Below are positions 49,801 through 62,449 of a DNA stretch of 64,000 bases, piece by piece (position 1 is the first letter of the stretch; each line of letters opens with the position of its first letter). The stretch is from NCBI GenBank assembly GCA_947561715.1, contig OX387201.1, positions 18,552,001 through 18,616,000 on the forward strand. The letters run 5' to 3'. The position numbers and the translations under genes were made by a program. The notes beneath the pieces were generated by a model, which ran no database searches, had not been told where the DNA came from, and saw nothing but the letters and a program-made list of their open reading frames with translations. Source of the DNA: Ascidia mentula (taxonomy: Eukaryota > Chordata > Ascidiacea > Phlebobranchia > Ascidiidae).

Positions 49801-50906
49801 AATGATATGAATGCCAACAGTTTAATGCGTGTTTGTAAACACAACATTTATTTGCGTAACAATGAGTGGGTTTGTTACGTCACACAACCATTGTTTGAAC
49901 CGAACACTCAATGCAGTTTTTTTTAGTTGTGATTAAATGTTGTGGAGGAAAGACGCGTTTATTTCTGTCGTGTAATTAATATATTTTCTGATAATTTAAA
50001 CGTTTTATATTGGATTAATTTGTTGGTTCTTGTGTTGATTAAATCCGACTTAAACGTGGGGAATTCTGTGCAAGAATAAAGTAAGTTTTATTTTAAGTGA
50101 TTTTATTAAAACTGGAAACCAGACATCTGCTTTTTAAATAAACTTTCTTCTGTTTTGTTTCAGATTTTTTTCTGGATTTAAAGGAAATCCAAAAATGCCA
50201 CCAAGAAAAAATCGCCAGGTTTTGTCCTCGGAAGTTGTATTTTTACGGAACCCGACATCACTCAATCGTTCAGGTTTTGGCGGAATTTTTACCAAAAGTT
50301 ACAAGAAATGATTTGGAGCTGTTGCTGTGGAATTCCGGCCTGAACTCCGAAGATTTAACGATTATTTGTGAAGCAATAAAAAGAATGAAACCAAAGGTTT
50401 GTTTGTGTTTTTATTTATTTTGTAACCAAGATTCTGTTTTAAATCCCTGGCATTTTTTGCAAAAGTTTATTTATTTAAAGAAAAAACACGGAATCGTTTT
50501 AGTTTTGGGATAAAATGTTGCTTCTTCCTGGTTCGAAATGTATAGAAATATTTCCAACAAACAATGTTTATATTTTAAATAGTTGAGAGTTCTCTACCTG
50601 GAAGGAAACAAGTTTCGCGGAAAAGACGACGGGAAAAAAATTTGTGAGATTTTACCGAAGGTTGAGTGGAGGTTGGATCTGCGTTTGTGCAAAATGGATC
50701 CAGATTCGGTTCAGATGGTGAAGGAAGAACTTGCTAATATGGAAAACCCTGTGAGGATTTAATTTATATTTGTTTGAAAACATTTATTTGTGAAATTTCA
50801 TAAAATTAAAACTTTTTGTGACTTTTTTCAGCCGGAAGTTTGGGGTTTGGATGAAGGTCAACAGTTCCCCCCCTCATCCGATCCAGATTCCAGTGATCCG
50901 GATTGA
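46890..50906 (+). CDS. NLR-B: NACHT and leucine-rich-repeat protein
   Basis: Ten exons with consistent phases (46890-46971, 47097-47198, 47480-47518, 47796-49106, 49180-49245, 49489-49551, 49722-49793, 50164-50396, 50583-50750, 50832-50906) give about 736 residues. Exon 4 is exactly 1311 nt, as in NLR-A, and holds Walker A GAAGSGKST, Walker B VLLFDGLDQA and FTSRPHSL. The LRR part reads LRVLYLEGNKF and LDLRLCKMD. The tail is acidic. The N-terminus is MSSPET, without the glycine needed for myristoylation. The short exon NLLDALSRFFRL (49489-49551) looks like a duplicate of the following exon KLLNALSRYLQS and has no counterpart seen in NLR-A. All splice phases close without a break, so it looks functional. 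Confidence 0.88.
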
Positions 50907-50975
50907 AGCAGAATCTCAACACGAAAACTATTTCCTGTTCCCGAATTATTTGTGTTTTGTTTTCGTGATTTCAAA

Positions 50976-50981
50976 AATAAA
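50976..50981 (+). terminator. Polyadenylation signal AATAAA of NLR-B
   Basis: Located 70 bp after the stop codon, in the same context as for NLR-A. Confidence 0.6.
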
Positions 50982-50999
50982 TGATTTTTAACAAAAACT

Positions 51000-52529
51000 C
51001 TGACATTTTTTCACAAGCGTCACTTAGCAACACATAAACTTAAACCGTGCCACTAGAGGTATTATAACAAAAATAGAAATAATTAGGAAATGAGACATAA
51101 TTTTGTGGCAGATTTCCAACAAAATTTTATGTGCGCAATGTTTTTTTGCACTTTAAATTTAGAAAATTTACATCTATGATTTATAGGTTTAATATTAAAT
51201 ACATATTCATTTTAAAATTGTTTAGAATTTGAACAACGAGCTGTAGTTGATATTAATTTATCATTTGTGCAAAGGCATTTGGTCGGAAATTGTGGGCCTG
51301 GAAATCTGCGTTATTTTACATAATGCCTGACTGCTTCATTTCTCGGGTTTCCAATTGCGTTGCAAGTTACTGATGTTTTGCCGTGCATTTCTATGTTGTG
51401 CTCGATTAGATACGCAAACCTGCAAGGTTCTAAAACTGAAGCATTAAAAAATAAGGGCGATTATTGCGGAAAACAGAATTGCCATTTTATTTGGATGATA
51501 AAAGTAAAATACATTGATAATCTTTTTGCTGATGATGGAGTCTCAAAATTGTGCCCATCAGTGATTTTGTATTAGCCTCCAAACACTTCTGCACATTGCC
51601 TTTTGTTTTTCGAACTGCTTTACCAGCTCCCACAAAGCTGACTTTTCCCGCCACAGAACGTGCAGTCATTCACCAATTCTGACAGTACATTACCTTCAAT
51701 CAGCTGTAACGTCTTTGTTTTGCAATTGAGCAATTTGGAGGGGGCCATCATGTGTTACAAAACACCAGCAATTCTTCTGGCAAATAAAGCAAAACTGCAC
51801 GAATGTGGGTACATGTAAAGAACCTGAAACACTAGATTGTTCTAGGCATTAATTGTGAAATGGGAATTTTTACCAGACTTTCGACAAAAACTATTAACGT
51901 GCCACTCGCGCAAATTAATATTAGATAAAGGGTAGTTTCCAATTCAACTGCTTCGGACATTACACAGCAAAGTTTTGTTTAACCAACCAATGCTCCATCT
52001 TAATTTCCTTGTGATTCTGGTACTTTGTTAGTAACCAAACATTGCAAATTGAGAAAAGGACAGAATTTTTCTACACAAAAGTGGAATTATTGTACGATCA
52101 TCAGAAACACCACGTTTGGTTACAACAACGAGATAAAAAAACATGGTAGAAACGTCTCTAGAGAAGGGTGTACGCAATTACCTTCAATATCCATTGCGCA
52201 AAACACAGAAAGCAACAATTGCTTAAAAACCCACATCCCTGTAAAATAGGTTTGTGTGGAAGTTGTTTCGCTGTCAATTAAAAATCAAGAATAATTCCTC
52301 AATGCAGTCGAAAAATCAAGTTTTGCAAATATTTCATAAATCATGGGACATAAAATTTGGTGCCTATGCGAGCAGAATATGGCCGTAAAAAACTGATTTA
52401 GTGAAACAAAGTTCAGATCTCTGCCAGTAAAAACAGAAATTGAAATTTAGATAAAAGCAGCGACAAACTGCGATGGACGATGGCAATAAACCGCAACAAA
52501 CAGCGGCACACAATACACGTTGTATCGCT
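51000..52529. other. Intergenic stretch between convergent NLR-B and TPP2-B
   Basis: Noncoding, nearly identical to unit A except that it lacks the 826-bp element and has about 50 extra bases near 51.30 kb. No gene seen. Confidence 0.5.
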
Positions 52530-53698
52530 TTAAAATGGAATGAATGAGGCTGGGTATTTTATTGGAAGGGACATCTCAATGTATTGCGCCACGTATTCCC
52601 AACCAAGTTTGCGGCAAATCTGCAACAAACAGTGGTAAGTTCAAACAACACAGCTCGAAAATATGACAAACATCACCTGCAGTTTATTGCTTTTTATGCA
52701 ACAACAAGTAAAACTTATTGTATTTTATTTTTATTACATTTTGCATTTCATTGATATTTCGAAATTGGTTTGCTTTAAACCTGTACATAAATACCTGTGT
52801 GGTTCTAGAAATGATTCAAGCCTTGTTTTTTTAGTTATACACATTTGTTTAAAACCATTTTTAATCAAACAATCATGTTAGGTCGCGCACGAGCGACAAG
52901 TTTCTTGGGTACAAAGTTTGAAGTGAATTTCTTGCGTGTAAATAGTTTTAAGATGTCCCAAAACACAGGTGACGTAACACGTCCACATTAAGACTTGGAT
53001 ACAAACCTCAATAAGTTTCAAGTCGGTCTCTTTGCATTTCTTGTCGTCGCTTTGTTTAAGCAGAGCTCGGGCGGCCAGACCATATTTCTTATTGGCGACC
53101 GCGTGTTTAAAAACAAAAGGCAGAACCTGGAAACGACAAAAATGTCATTAAAAGCTTGCACTGGTGTTGTTTATACTGTGTATATATGCTGGTACTCTGT
53201 ATAGAATGAATTGAACATGATGATCTTCTCTTAATTACTGGTATAACATGACATTGCAGTTAAGACGACAAGCTCATAATAGCGCTTATGTTAATTTATA
53301 CTTTCCATCCCACCTTGCTCTCGTTCATGTCCGCAAACATTTGCAACCTTTCGAAAGTTTCTTTGAGTTGCTCGCAAACTTCACCATAAGTTGTATCACA
53401 ACTACTAAGATTGTCAGCGCCCTCATGCGGTTCATCTTTTTGGAAAGAAATGTGTTAAAAAAGCACAACTGGTGTATTCAATACACAGTAAAATATGTTA
53501 CAAAAAGTATAATTACAGCGATATAAGCATGAATCACAGATAATAAAGAGACACCTGTGGCTTCACTTTTTGATCTTTCTTCCCTCGCTGTGTCAAGTTG
53601 AATCATTTTATCTGCGAGAGCACAACCCTTATACACGAGCGATCCAATGAGATGACATCTCTGTTTTTCACTTTCACTGCGAAGGAAAATGTAAATGG

Positions 53699-54627
53699 GT
53701 CATTCCATGTCAAATCACCTAAAACCATCTTAATTGTTCTACTGGCCAAACCAGGAGGAAACTTGTTGGACCACTGAAGGAAACATTTCGTGTGTGATAG
53801 GAACATAATTATTGGCCTTATTATTCTGAACCTATATACAGTAACAGAAGAGGGACAATTTTCAGAATGTGGATGAAGTGGGTGCCATGTAATTATGAAT
53901 AAGGTTTATTTTCTGTGTACCCTGAGAAAGGAAAACAAGTTTGGAGTGCAAAAAAATGAATTAGGTACTTACAGAAGTCATGAATGCTCTGTAGGTTGGA
54001 AAAAATGAATTTCAATGCACTAAAATAACTCAACTGCCTTATTTGATACCACAGCTAGTGGGAAAATTACAGTATAACATTTTATATTCCATTCTGTGCA
54101 TAAAAACAAGGTTTATCCCAAATCACTCATGCATGACCAAAAGAGATGTTTCTAAGCCAATATTATCTTTATGAAGCGAAATAACAAGAAACCGAATACT
54201 TTTACCACTTCAATGATTTGATATGTTGTAGCTGTAAGCTGTATGTTTTTAGACCTAAAAGTTAACCATCTGACAACCTCTGGGTCATAAATCAGGCCAG
54301 GTCAAATTCAGGGTTACAACAAAGGTCAAGAGGTCATTGTAAGAAGGAAATACATAAATCAAAACTGATTATACAGACAATTCTCTTTCAAACAATACCG
54401 AAGTCATCAAAATTGGCCAAGTAGTTTTCGAAATACAGGGGTTAAAGCAGAAGGCAAACCCCTGAACTTTGCCCCAAAACGACAACTGTAGGGAAACATA
54501 ACTCTTGAACCAATGATCTGAGTGAACTAAAATTTGGCATGAGTGACTGTGCCATAGTACTTAACACATATGTTTCATCTACATTAAAGAGGTTTAGGTC
54601 ATTTGGTGATGATTTAACATGAAATGG
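53699..54627. mobile_element. Inverted-repeat element in a TPP2 intron (unit B)
   Basis: Counterpart of 19154-20034. The left terminus GTCATTCCATGTCAAATC is intact and the right terminus is slightly diverged. Confidence 0.45.
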
Positions 54628-56784
54628 CCTAAATTTATGTAATATTGATTTACTTGCAAGCAATCGCTAAGTTGCATTGTAAATATACACGCATATATAC
54701 AGTATTAGAACATTATTGGCATAACATTATATTACTTCTAGCAGTTCTTCACTTGAAATGTTTTACACAGAAATAGAATTTTAACGAATCACACTAGAGT
54801 TAATTGGTTGCCAGTCTGGTGGTTTTACCTCTATATGGAAGCAGCATCTGGTCTTGGGTCGCACTTAATCCCAAGGTTAGCTGATAATTGATGAGTATCA
54901 ATATGAGATATAACTTCATCAGCCGTCTCTATTATTTCATCCAATTTCTCCTCTCTTGTCTACAAATGCATGAGCTTAATGATGGTGAAAAAATAACTTT
55001 TGTTTTCAAAGTATTTCCGGAATTTTTACCAATTCACCTGTCTTAAAAAATTAATGATTACCTTTGTCGCTTCAAGTGCTTGCAGTTTAGCCATGTAAAG
55101 AGGTATGTGTTCACCCCAGTCCAACCTCAGTTTATCAAACAAGTCCAGTCGTTCTTGTCTGTCACAGAATATCAAAGTTTAGGATATAATCGTGTCAGCA
55201 ATGATTTTGTTAATTATCAGATTTGGTTACGTCATACTTAGCAACCCAGGAAATTTGAAGGTCTCTGACGTCATCCTCACACTGGTTGGAGCTTTTGTTT
55301 GATTTCTTTGAGTTTGAGTTGCGGTTAGTTTTGTTCTTGCTCTGTGGGTCGATCAGGACATACGTGAATTTGTGTGTGTACTGCAGGAAACAAGATATGC
55401 AACATATAAGATTTGAACTCTACTGATTTAGATGAAGAAGTCTAGGACATCATCTATATGAAAAAAAGTAACAAAGACAAAAGGTAAATTTCTACATAGT
55501 TTGTTATTCTACCTCTTCAGAAATCTTGGACCTTTTTCCGCTATACAAGCTCTGTTAACAATACACATTGCTTCAGAGGAAGATAAATTGAGTGTTTGAA
55601 TTAACACAACTTACTGCACGTTTTCCAAGCTCCCCTTTTGCCATGCTCATCTGACCAATCAGGTACTGTCCTCCAGTCACATGCTTTAGTAATCTGAAGT
55701 ATTTAAAAGTGATTTAAATGTTGTTTAGCGCTTGTCACATGACAAACAAACCAAACAAACACAATCTTACTTGTCTTCTTGTAAAGGAGCAACATAGAAT
55801 GGAAATGGATGTCCAGGAATCACTGTTTGATTCGACATCTTGTTACTTCCCATCAACGCGTCATGTAAATATGTAATCACTATAATGAATATACCTGGTC
55901 CCCTGCACCCACAGAGCACTTGTTGGAATCAAACATCAACCATATCTGACTGTTATATTCATTCTCGTACAATAAATCCGACAACATGGGAAAGGATATG
56001 GTGACGTCAGATGATTTTGTCTGCAGACAATTTATTGTGAGTTGATAAGTTACAATAGTAGCCCCATTGATAGGTGCAGGTAATGAGGCTGCTCAGTTTA
56101 AAACTTCCTAAATTCATCATAAATTGTTTTAGGTTTATGCGATAATTTCGTAAATAAAACATGAACAGTTTTAAGTCTCTGTTGATTCAAATCAACCACA
56201 TTCTCACCACATGCAAAGGGTATGTGTTGATCATCTCATATGTTGGTTGATCTCCAAGAACATGATCTCTAGCTGATAATAGACGTATACAATGATCAGT
56301 TGCTCTCAGAGGTTGAACAACGTGTTTGAGGGTTATAGAGGGTGAGAGATCCTCTCTTTCCAATGAGCAAGCTTCAAGGCGATGAATTCCTTTGGCTGCA
56401 TGCTGGGGAGATTCATGACTACATTACTTTCTGTATTTACTTCATCTTGGTTGTACAACATGCTCCTGGTGAGGTTTGAACCAACAACCTTGACTACCAG
56501 GGTTCACCAACCAGAGTGAATGAAGTGGTCGTATTAGGTCCAGTTCATATATTCTGTTTTATGAGTCAAATATAGAAATATTACACTCACCATAACCAAG
56601 TTGTTGCTAACGGTAAGCCCACGAAATTTGACGTCATATGAAATGGAGACGTCACCTAAACTTGACCACCAACGAGTGACACAGAGTTCTACTGCGATCC
56701 CAGACTAAAAGTAAAACACATCAAGTAATGCAAAACAATGCATGTAGAGGTAAAAAAATACAGTTCTTGGATATTATATAATAT

Positions 56785-56873
56785 GATAAGCAATGTGGAG
56801 CCAATATAGTCAGCTGCACTGATGAGACCTTTTAGGTCGAAACAATGGCCATCTGTCTGCAGCTTATACACAA
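56785..56873 (+). mobile_element. 89-bp hammerhead-bearing insert with 12-bp target duplication
   Basis: Unit A has a single ATTATATAATAT at the equivalent site (about 22398). Unit B has it twice, at 56773-56784 and 56874-56885, with 89 bp between. Most of the insert is the complete ribozyme at 56812-56864. A long, AT-rich target duplication and no inverted-repeat ends point to RNA-mediated insertion (LINE- or Penelope-type priming) instead of cut-and-paste; the mechanism is inference. Confidence 0.85.
56812..56864 (+). ncRNA. Complete type I hammerhead ribozyme
   Basis: Stem I strands AGCTGCA and TGCAGCT are perfect 7-bp complements. Between them come CTGATGA, stem II (GACCT, TTT loop, AGGTC), GAAA, a short stem III (ACA with TGT around AATGGCCATC, itself self-complementary at AT/AT and GG/CC) and cleavage-site C. 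All invariant core positions are present. It is antisense to the TPP2 remnant and lies in one of its introns. Confidence 0.85.
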
Positions 56874-57374
56874 ATTATATAATATTATTGTGCACAAAGG
56901 CAGGAATTGTTACCTGAACAGCAAATGCCTGCTCTGTGGTGCCACCTGCTGGAACATTAACGAGCTTGTAAAACTCTTGTTCAAGAAATGCTCTTTGAGG
57001 TCGAATATTGACGCAGAGTAACACGAATCTTGCTGACTGATCGATTGAGTGATTTCTCAAAGTCATTTCTGTGGGAAAAGTAATTGTCTGATCCTAATAT
57101 AAGAGTCAATACAAGGCTCAAGCAAGCTGTTGCTAAGAACTAAAAAATATATTTTCAGCATAAAGTTAATTCTAGGTTGAATCTGTGCATTTGTCAAATC
57201 CTGACCAGCCCATGTTGCACCTTCAGGTACATAGAAGAACTTTCTTGCTATCTGTCCAGGTTTAAACGTTCTTTGTTCTTGTTGAAGTCGGTAGTTGGTG
57301 AGTTGATCAGTTCTTGACAACGATATCTCAGGTTATGAGTTTTGTGAAATTATTCATTCATTGGGGAATGAAGC

Positions 57375-57760
57375 AAAAAAAAAAGTAGTACCAGAGGGAT
57401 GTTAGTTGACACAAAAAAAATTGCCAGTTAACAAAAGTTTGAACGCGCGTTACTCGGCCACCTTACGAGGTAGCGACATGATATTTGTACACGATATAGT
57501 TCATAGGCTGAAGTTTGTAACGATACCAAAATTATTAAAAAAAAATATATTCATATGCGGTTATGAATATGATTTGCGTATTATGACATAAGTTGCGAAA
57601 ACAAGATTTGCTGGCAAAATTTTAAAGCAGAGCATTCTACGCGCTTAAACCTTTCAAACGAAATAAAAATTTTTGAAAAATTCGATAGTGGAAGTGAAGA
57701 AATATGAATTCATATTTTACAAACATGAAAAAACTGTGGTACGATGTACACTTTCGTCGA
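57375..57760. other. Unit B-specific stretch of unknown origin
   Basis: It replaces the TPP2 exons found at 22.96-24.25 kb in unit A. It begins with an A-run and contains no recognisable coding sequence. It may be a fragment of another repeat brought in at the rearrangement. Confidence 0.45.
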
Positions 57761-58934
57761 TAAAACCTTGCACAAACCTTGGCCCAAGCTGTTCTTTTGC
57801 AAAAACAATCTTATACCTTGTGTCAACATCTCCACTACCTGTTGCGTCAATGATGTCGACAATCTTGGGTCTTCCATCTGATGTAAACTGGAAGAACATA
57901 GGTGGTTATTTCCTAATTCCTTAATTTCAGAGTTGGTAACATTTGATAAAAGGTAAGTTGATACATAATTTGCACATATGTGTCCGCGCAATAGGGTTTT
58001 GAAAAGTTCTTAATTTGCACAGGGAATCGTTCCGTCATTTATAGAGTGTATGGATGTTGCACAGACATCTATTTTTATGTCAATGTTTTATTTTTTTTCA
58101 AGAGTTCTCCAAACTAGGAACAATATTAATGCACACTCCAGAAAATTGTCAACATGTCAACAATTTACTTACACCAGATATTTTTCTCATTGTGGCAAAA
58201 CCACACAACACAGCATAAAATCGATCATTAAAAGGTGCCACCTGTTGAGCCGCTGTCAACAAACTTGGACCATTGTTGCCAACACTTGACACAAATATAA
58301 GATTGTGTTTGGTGACGGCCTCTTCTATAGTGGAGCAGATTTTACTAAAAAACACACATGACAAATTCAATGACATGTAAGTGATAGGTGACATATTTCT
58401 TACCCAGCCCCCGGCCAGTGGCACGCTTCACCATAACTGAGGTTGGCAAGATCACATCCCAGACGAACAACCTCTGATAACTGGAACACAAATATGTATA
58501 TAAGTTAATATATGAAATTACAAGTACACAGAAAATAGTAACCGTCTGTTCCAGCTGTTTTAACAATACAGAATACAAAACAAAAGCTACACATTTTACA
58601 ATAAACAAATTATCAAACTGACCCCTCTGATTAAAGCTCCGGTCTCCATGGTAGCAAGTCTGGAATCAACAATCTCGATAGCAACAATTTGTGCACCAGG
58701 TGTAATACGATTTTTGTCTGCTTTACCCGCAAAGTTATGGCTACAACATCACCCAGGTAATCGCCCAGTAGTTATGCCTTCAACATGCATTCCATGTGAC
58801 CCTAAAGGATATAAAAAACAGATGAGACTTCACAATATACTTAGGCGATTAATACAATTAGCAACAACACACAGAACTTTTCCTTCTTCATAAATGTTCA
58901 CGGAGAAGTTGAACATAGACATTGTTAAAAATTA

Positions 58935-59740
58935 TTATTGAATATTTTCAAATGGATGCTTGATGTGCAACAACATCACTAGTCACCAAGCTTCACTGTT
59001 GAGAACTGATATGTTTGACAGCATACTGCTTTAACTTTTGCCTGTCCAAATTGTTTAAGCATCACCATATTTGACTTACTGCTTCATGTACTCCAAATGC
59101 ACCAGAAAGAAGAATTTCTTTGACATTTCATCGGGTGCAAAAAATCCCACATTAACAAATTTTATAACGGCATAATCGAACGCTGCCTGGGCATAATGAG
59201 GAGTCCACAAATGTCTGTTTGTATTATCCTGATGATGGACCAACAGTCGCACTGCAAATAAACACATGTCCATTTATAAAAAAAATGTAAACTGGTGAAA
59301 GCAAATAATTTCATGCATGACTTTTGATTGTGAGGATGAAGCGCAGAATAGCAAACACTTTTCGTATGTTAATGCATTGGGTATTTTTTGTGCAGAATAT
59401 CAGTAAACATTTTCAAATTTCCTTTGGTAAAAGTGTATGGGTCAGGAGAAATTCTAATTGATGGCTACTATGTCCTGGGTGTCTCACAACTAAATTTAGA
59501 AAAACAGATTGCTTAATGGCTGGAAAAAAGCCTGGGCCGTATATTTTAATCAATGTCACCAAATTTTTTTTTAAAAAAGCTCATAAAATTTAATGTACGT
59601 TAAAACACACGAAAAGGTTTCAAAATACTTACAAAGCATGTCCTTAGATCCCATTTTTAATCTTTGCTTTCCACAACTTAATTTTTGGATCCATGAACAC
59701 CGTTCGGTGATTCCCCTTACGTGAGAATAAATTATTTTCA
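58935..59740 (-). pseudogene. Duplicated 5' fragment of gene X
   Basis: It matches 6790-7640: exon 1 MGSKDML (ATG at 59654) and exon 2 with HLWTPHYAQAAFDYA and EYMKQ followed by GTAAGT. Only these first exons are present; the sequence then joins directly to a TPP2 exon at about 58930. Without the rest of the gene it is a fragment. It shows that the ancestral order was TPP2 next to gene X. Confidence 0.75.
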
Positions 59741-59744
59741 AAAA

Positions 59745-60195
59745 TACTTGTTTCCTTATGTGATATATATGGTTGTGGAACGATCTTGTGATTACCAATC
59801 TGAAATAATGGTGCGTCATCACCTTCAAGGCAACCGCTGAGTTGTGCAATATGTGAGGTTTATGTATCAACTCTATGCCTAACCTAATATTATCTCACAT
59901 AGGAACGAGTCCGTCTCTTCCGCTTTTCTTCAAAAGAATACGTAAATTGGTGATTGCAAGAAATATCTCGATTAGACATGTTCTCGTTTCTTCCTTCGCC
60001 GATTAGCGTTGTGAAGTATGTAGATAGGCCACAATTAGAAGTTACAAAAAATACAAAAAAGTTTTCCTGAAAATGCATGGCAGAATGGGAAAAATGGTGT
60101 TTTTGGTTAGTGTTGACTTTCATTAGCCCAAAATCGGTGTGTTTCAAAAAGTCAGGGAATTTTTGTTGTACATTGAAAGTATAGTAAATATGTAT
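59745..60195. other. No gene seen
   Basis: Upstream flank of the gene X fragment. The stretch near 59.88-59.95 kb resembles 7.69-7.75 kb upstream of gene X. No other feature. Confidence 0.4.
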
Positions 60196-60199
60196 TTCA

Positions 60200-60998
60200 C
60201 GGTGTCGGTGTACCTGGTGTCGGGGTATGTCCCCGCTGGGTGACCGTGGGGTACGACTGCGTCTCGGCCTCGCACCTAACGGATCCGACTGAGTCTCGTT
60301 GGCAACTCGGCCTCGTAGGCAACTTGCCTTCTCTATCTCAAGGTTTACTGTTGGAGTTAAAGAACTCCTTTACACAAGTCTGTGCGTCTTCTAAATAGTC
60401 TAACTCCCGACTAAACACATACATCCACCAAGCTTCAAGGTAGTCCAAAGTTGTTCATAAATCCATTTATTGATATAATCTAACGAATAAATCCAAGTAC
60501 AGTACAATTGGGGCTCCTATACAGTGTACTAAAGAAGAACCAACAGCCTAAACCCTTACACAGCAACAGTTAAAACACACTAATTTGGCAGGCGCTAGTT
60601 GCTCTGCTTATATAGTCTGCGGTTGGCCACACGTATTGATACCTTATTTGGAGTTGTTGCGCAACTTCAATGCAACCTGAAGTTGACCGATTTGGTCGAT
60701 TACGTCAGTTATTTATATGGCTTAATTAACTAAGTGCCGTAATAGGTTATTTATGTATAGGTAGACTTTGTTTTCAGAATAACTAAAAGTAGTTGTGTTT
60801 ATTTTAGCTTTATTTATCATTTGCGAAAGAAGTACTTGTGTTTAAATTAACCTTATTTATTATTTGCCAAAGAAATGCCCGTAATTATTTTAACTTGATT
60901 TACGTAGTTAGTTTGGTTGCCTAAGTTACCTATATGACTTCATTGCCCAAATTACATGGTTTATAACACATCTATAATGTGGCTGCTTCTACCGGCTA
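60200..60998 (-). mobile_element. Solo LTR-like fossil
   Basis: Read on the minus strand, the segment starts TGTAGCCGG, has a TATA-type CTATATAAGC, then a polyadenylation-type AATAAA, and ends near ACACCGACA: a promoter-plus-polyA layout typical of an LTR of about 800 bp. No internal region, primer site or target duplication could be confirmed beside it, so it would be a solo copy of unknown LTR family. Confidence 0.5.
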
Positions 60999-60999
60999 C

Positions 61000-62200
61000 A
61001 ATTTTTTCACCTGCCAGCAGCTCGGTAGGTTTTTCCTATTAAATTGTCCGGTCAGGAATTGACCTAAACCGGAAATGAGTTCTTCTTTTTTCCCATGTCG
61101 TTTTATTGGACATCACAACTTGGACATGCGTTGAACGCGCGATTACAGTGACTTTGGTTTTAACTCTCGGTCATAATATAGTTATACGCTTTGGGCCTTT
61201 TATAGTATATACATGTGTTGTGTGGCGACAATACACAAAACGTAATCAGTAAGTTTCAACTGAGGCACTGCCCGTTAAATATTCACTGACATTTTGCAGT
61301 ATTAGGCGTGTCACGTGATTCTAAATTAGTCGTTTGGCGGATAACATAAGCCCCATAGCCCTATATTGCTCCATGCACAATATTGCATCACATTTCAATT
61401 GCCGCTTCAAATATTTATCAGTATAAGTAACTACAGTATCCTTTAAGTTCATTTTGTAAGTCTTGGCGTTCGTGATTTCTTTGCATCTAAAAGTACACGT
61501 TTACATTTAGGTTTTAAACAGTTACCACACTTCAGGATTTTTGGTGGAAGTTACTCAAGCTCCAATGTCATTTTGTTATTCAGAGTTGCGTCGTCGCTTT
61601 ATTTAGTCACAATAACTTCGATGAACGCCAAAACAGATGCTTAGTCAAGCGAAACGCCGTCCCATTCATCTCTTCTCGCTCAGCGTTCAACAAAAATACG
61701 GAACTAATTTTACAAAGCATTGATCGAAGTTAGTTTGTGAAGATAGCTTGGCTTGCTTCTTTATTTGAAAGCTGGTGGAAAAACAAGAAGCTAAATTCTG
61801 TTCTGAGATAGGTGTGATTTTAGACTTGTGGCATTAGACTTACTTAGGTCATAAATGTTTTGTTATTTGGTAAATGTTTTCATGTGACATTGAAGCTGGT
61901 GAGATAATCTTCAGTCTATCGCAGAAGTAGAAAAATTACTTATAGTAATGTTACTTTCAGATACTTCAGTTTATTAAGAGTTTCAACCTAATACAAACAT
62001 AATATGTTTCTGTGATGAGTCGCCGCTCTATGAAAAAGGGCATGTTAGGGACTTACACTGAATGAAATAATAGCTCGTAGCAGTGATGGGTCTATTCAAA
62101 TTAATAAGCTTATACATCAAGAAAAGTGCAATTACATCCTATGCGTTTTCACAATGAATATAGTTTTTCAACCTGTCTGTTGTACGTCACTTCGATTTGA
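61000..62200. other. No gene seen
   Basis: AT-rich noncoding sequence without recognised repeats or genes. Confidence 0.4.
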
Positions 62201-62449
62201 TTGTTGCTTAAGCACGCGTGCTCTGCTATTGGGTTTTCTGCAAACCGGCGATTCGATACTGAAAAATCGTTTTTAAACTCAGTAAAAAAAACGAAAGCAC
62301 ATAGTTGAATAAGGTTTTCACGTGACGCCTTTAACATGGCGGTAGTATTTAGCTGCCGAATTTTAATTCGTTTGTATGCAAAACAAACATTTGGCAGGCG
62401 AATACCTGTCAAAGATAAGCTTAAATCGTGTCGTCATTCGCCAAAACAG

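Larger units (their letters stand above)
49662..57370. repeat. Segmental duplication, right high-identity block (unit B)
   Basis: Counterpart of 14324-22895. It includes NLR 3' exons and introns, the intergenic space and the 3' half of TPP2. Confidence 0.85.
52530..58935 (-). pseudogene. TPP2: Tripeptidyl-peptidase II pseudogene, copy B
   Basis: From the right, minus-strand exons read FSVNIYEEGKVLCVVAN (about 58.92-58.86 kb), the catalytic-His region SHGMHVEGI with ITPGAQIVAIEIVDSRLATM (58.81-58.62), LANLSYGEACHWPG (58.49-58.43) and VSSVGNNGPS (58.35-58.18). An exon normally near the N-terminus follows (57891-57817, DGRPKIVDIIDATGSGDVD). After it the 3' half FKPGQIARKFFYVPEGATW continues to the stop at 52532-52530. 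The serine-containing exons and those after it (22.96-24.25 kb in copy A) are absent. The exon QYPIKLDKGEYTIRLQ of copy A is deleted at 55863. The 58.7 kb exon contains a frame break, and everything upstream of about 58935 is replaced by gene X sequence. Not functional. Confidence 0.88.

Noticed and set aside
46890-50906. NLR-B as a pseudogene because its middle diverges from NLR-A
   Set aside because: All ten exons keep phase, exon lengths match NLR-A and the NTPase motifs are intact.
60200-60998. GC-rich segment as a structured RNA or tRNA-related gene
   Set aside because: The promoter-like and polyadenylation-like order fits an LTR better, and no tRNA boxes or cloverleaf could be seen.
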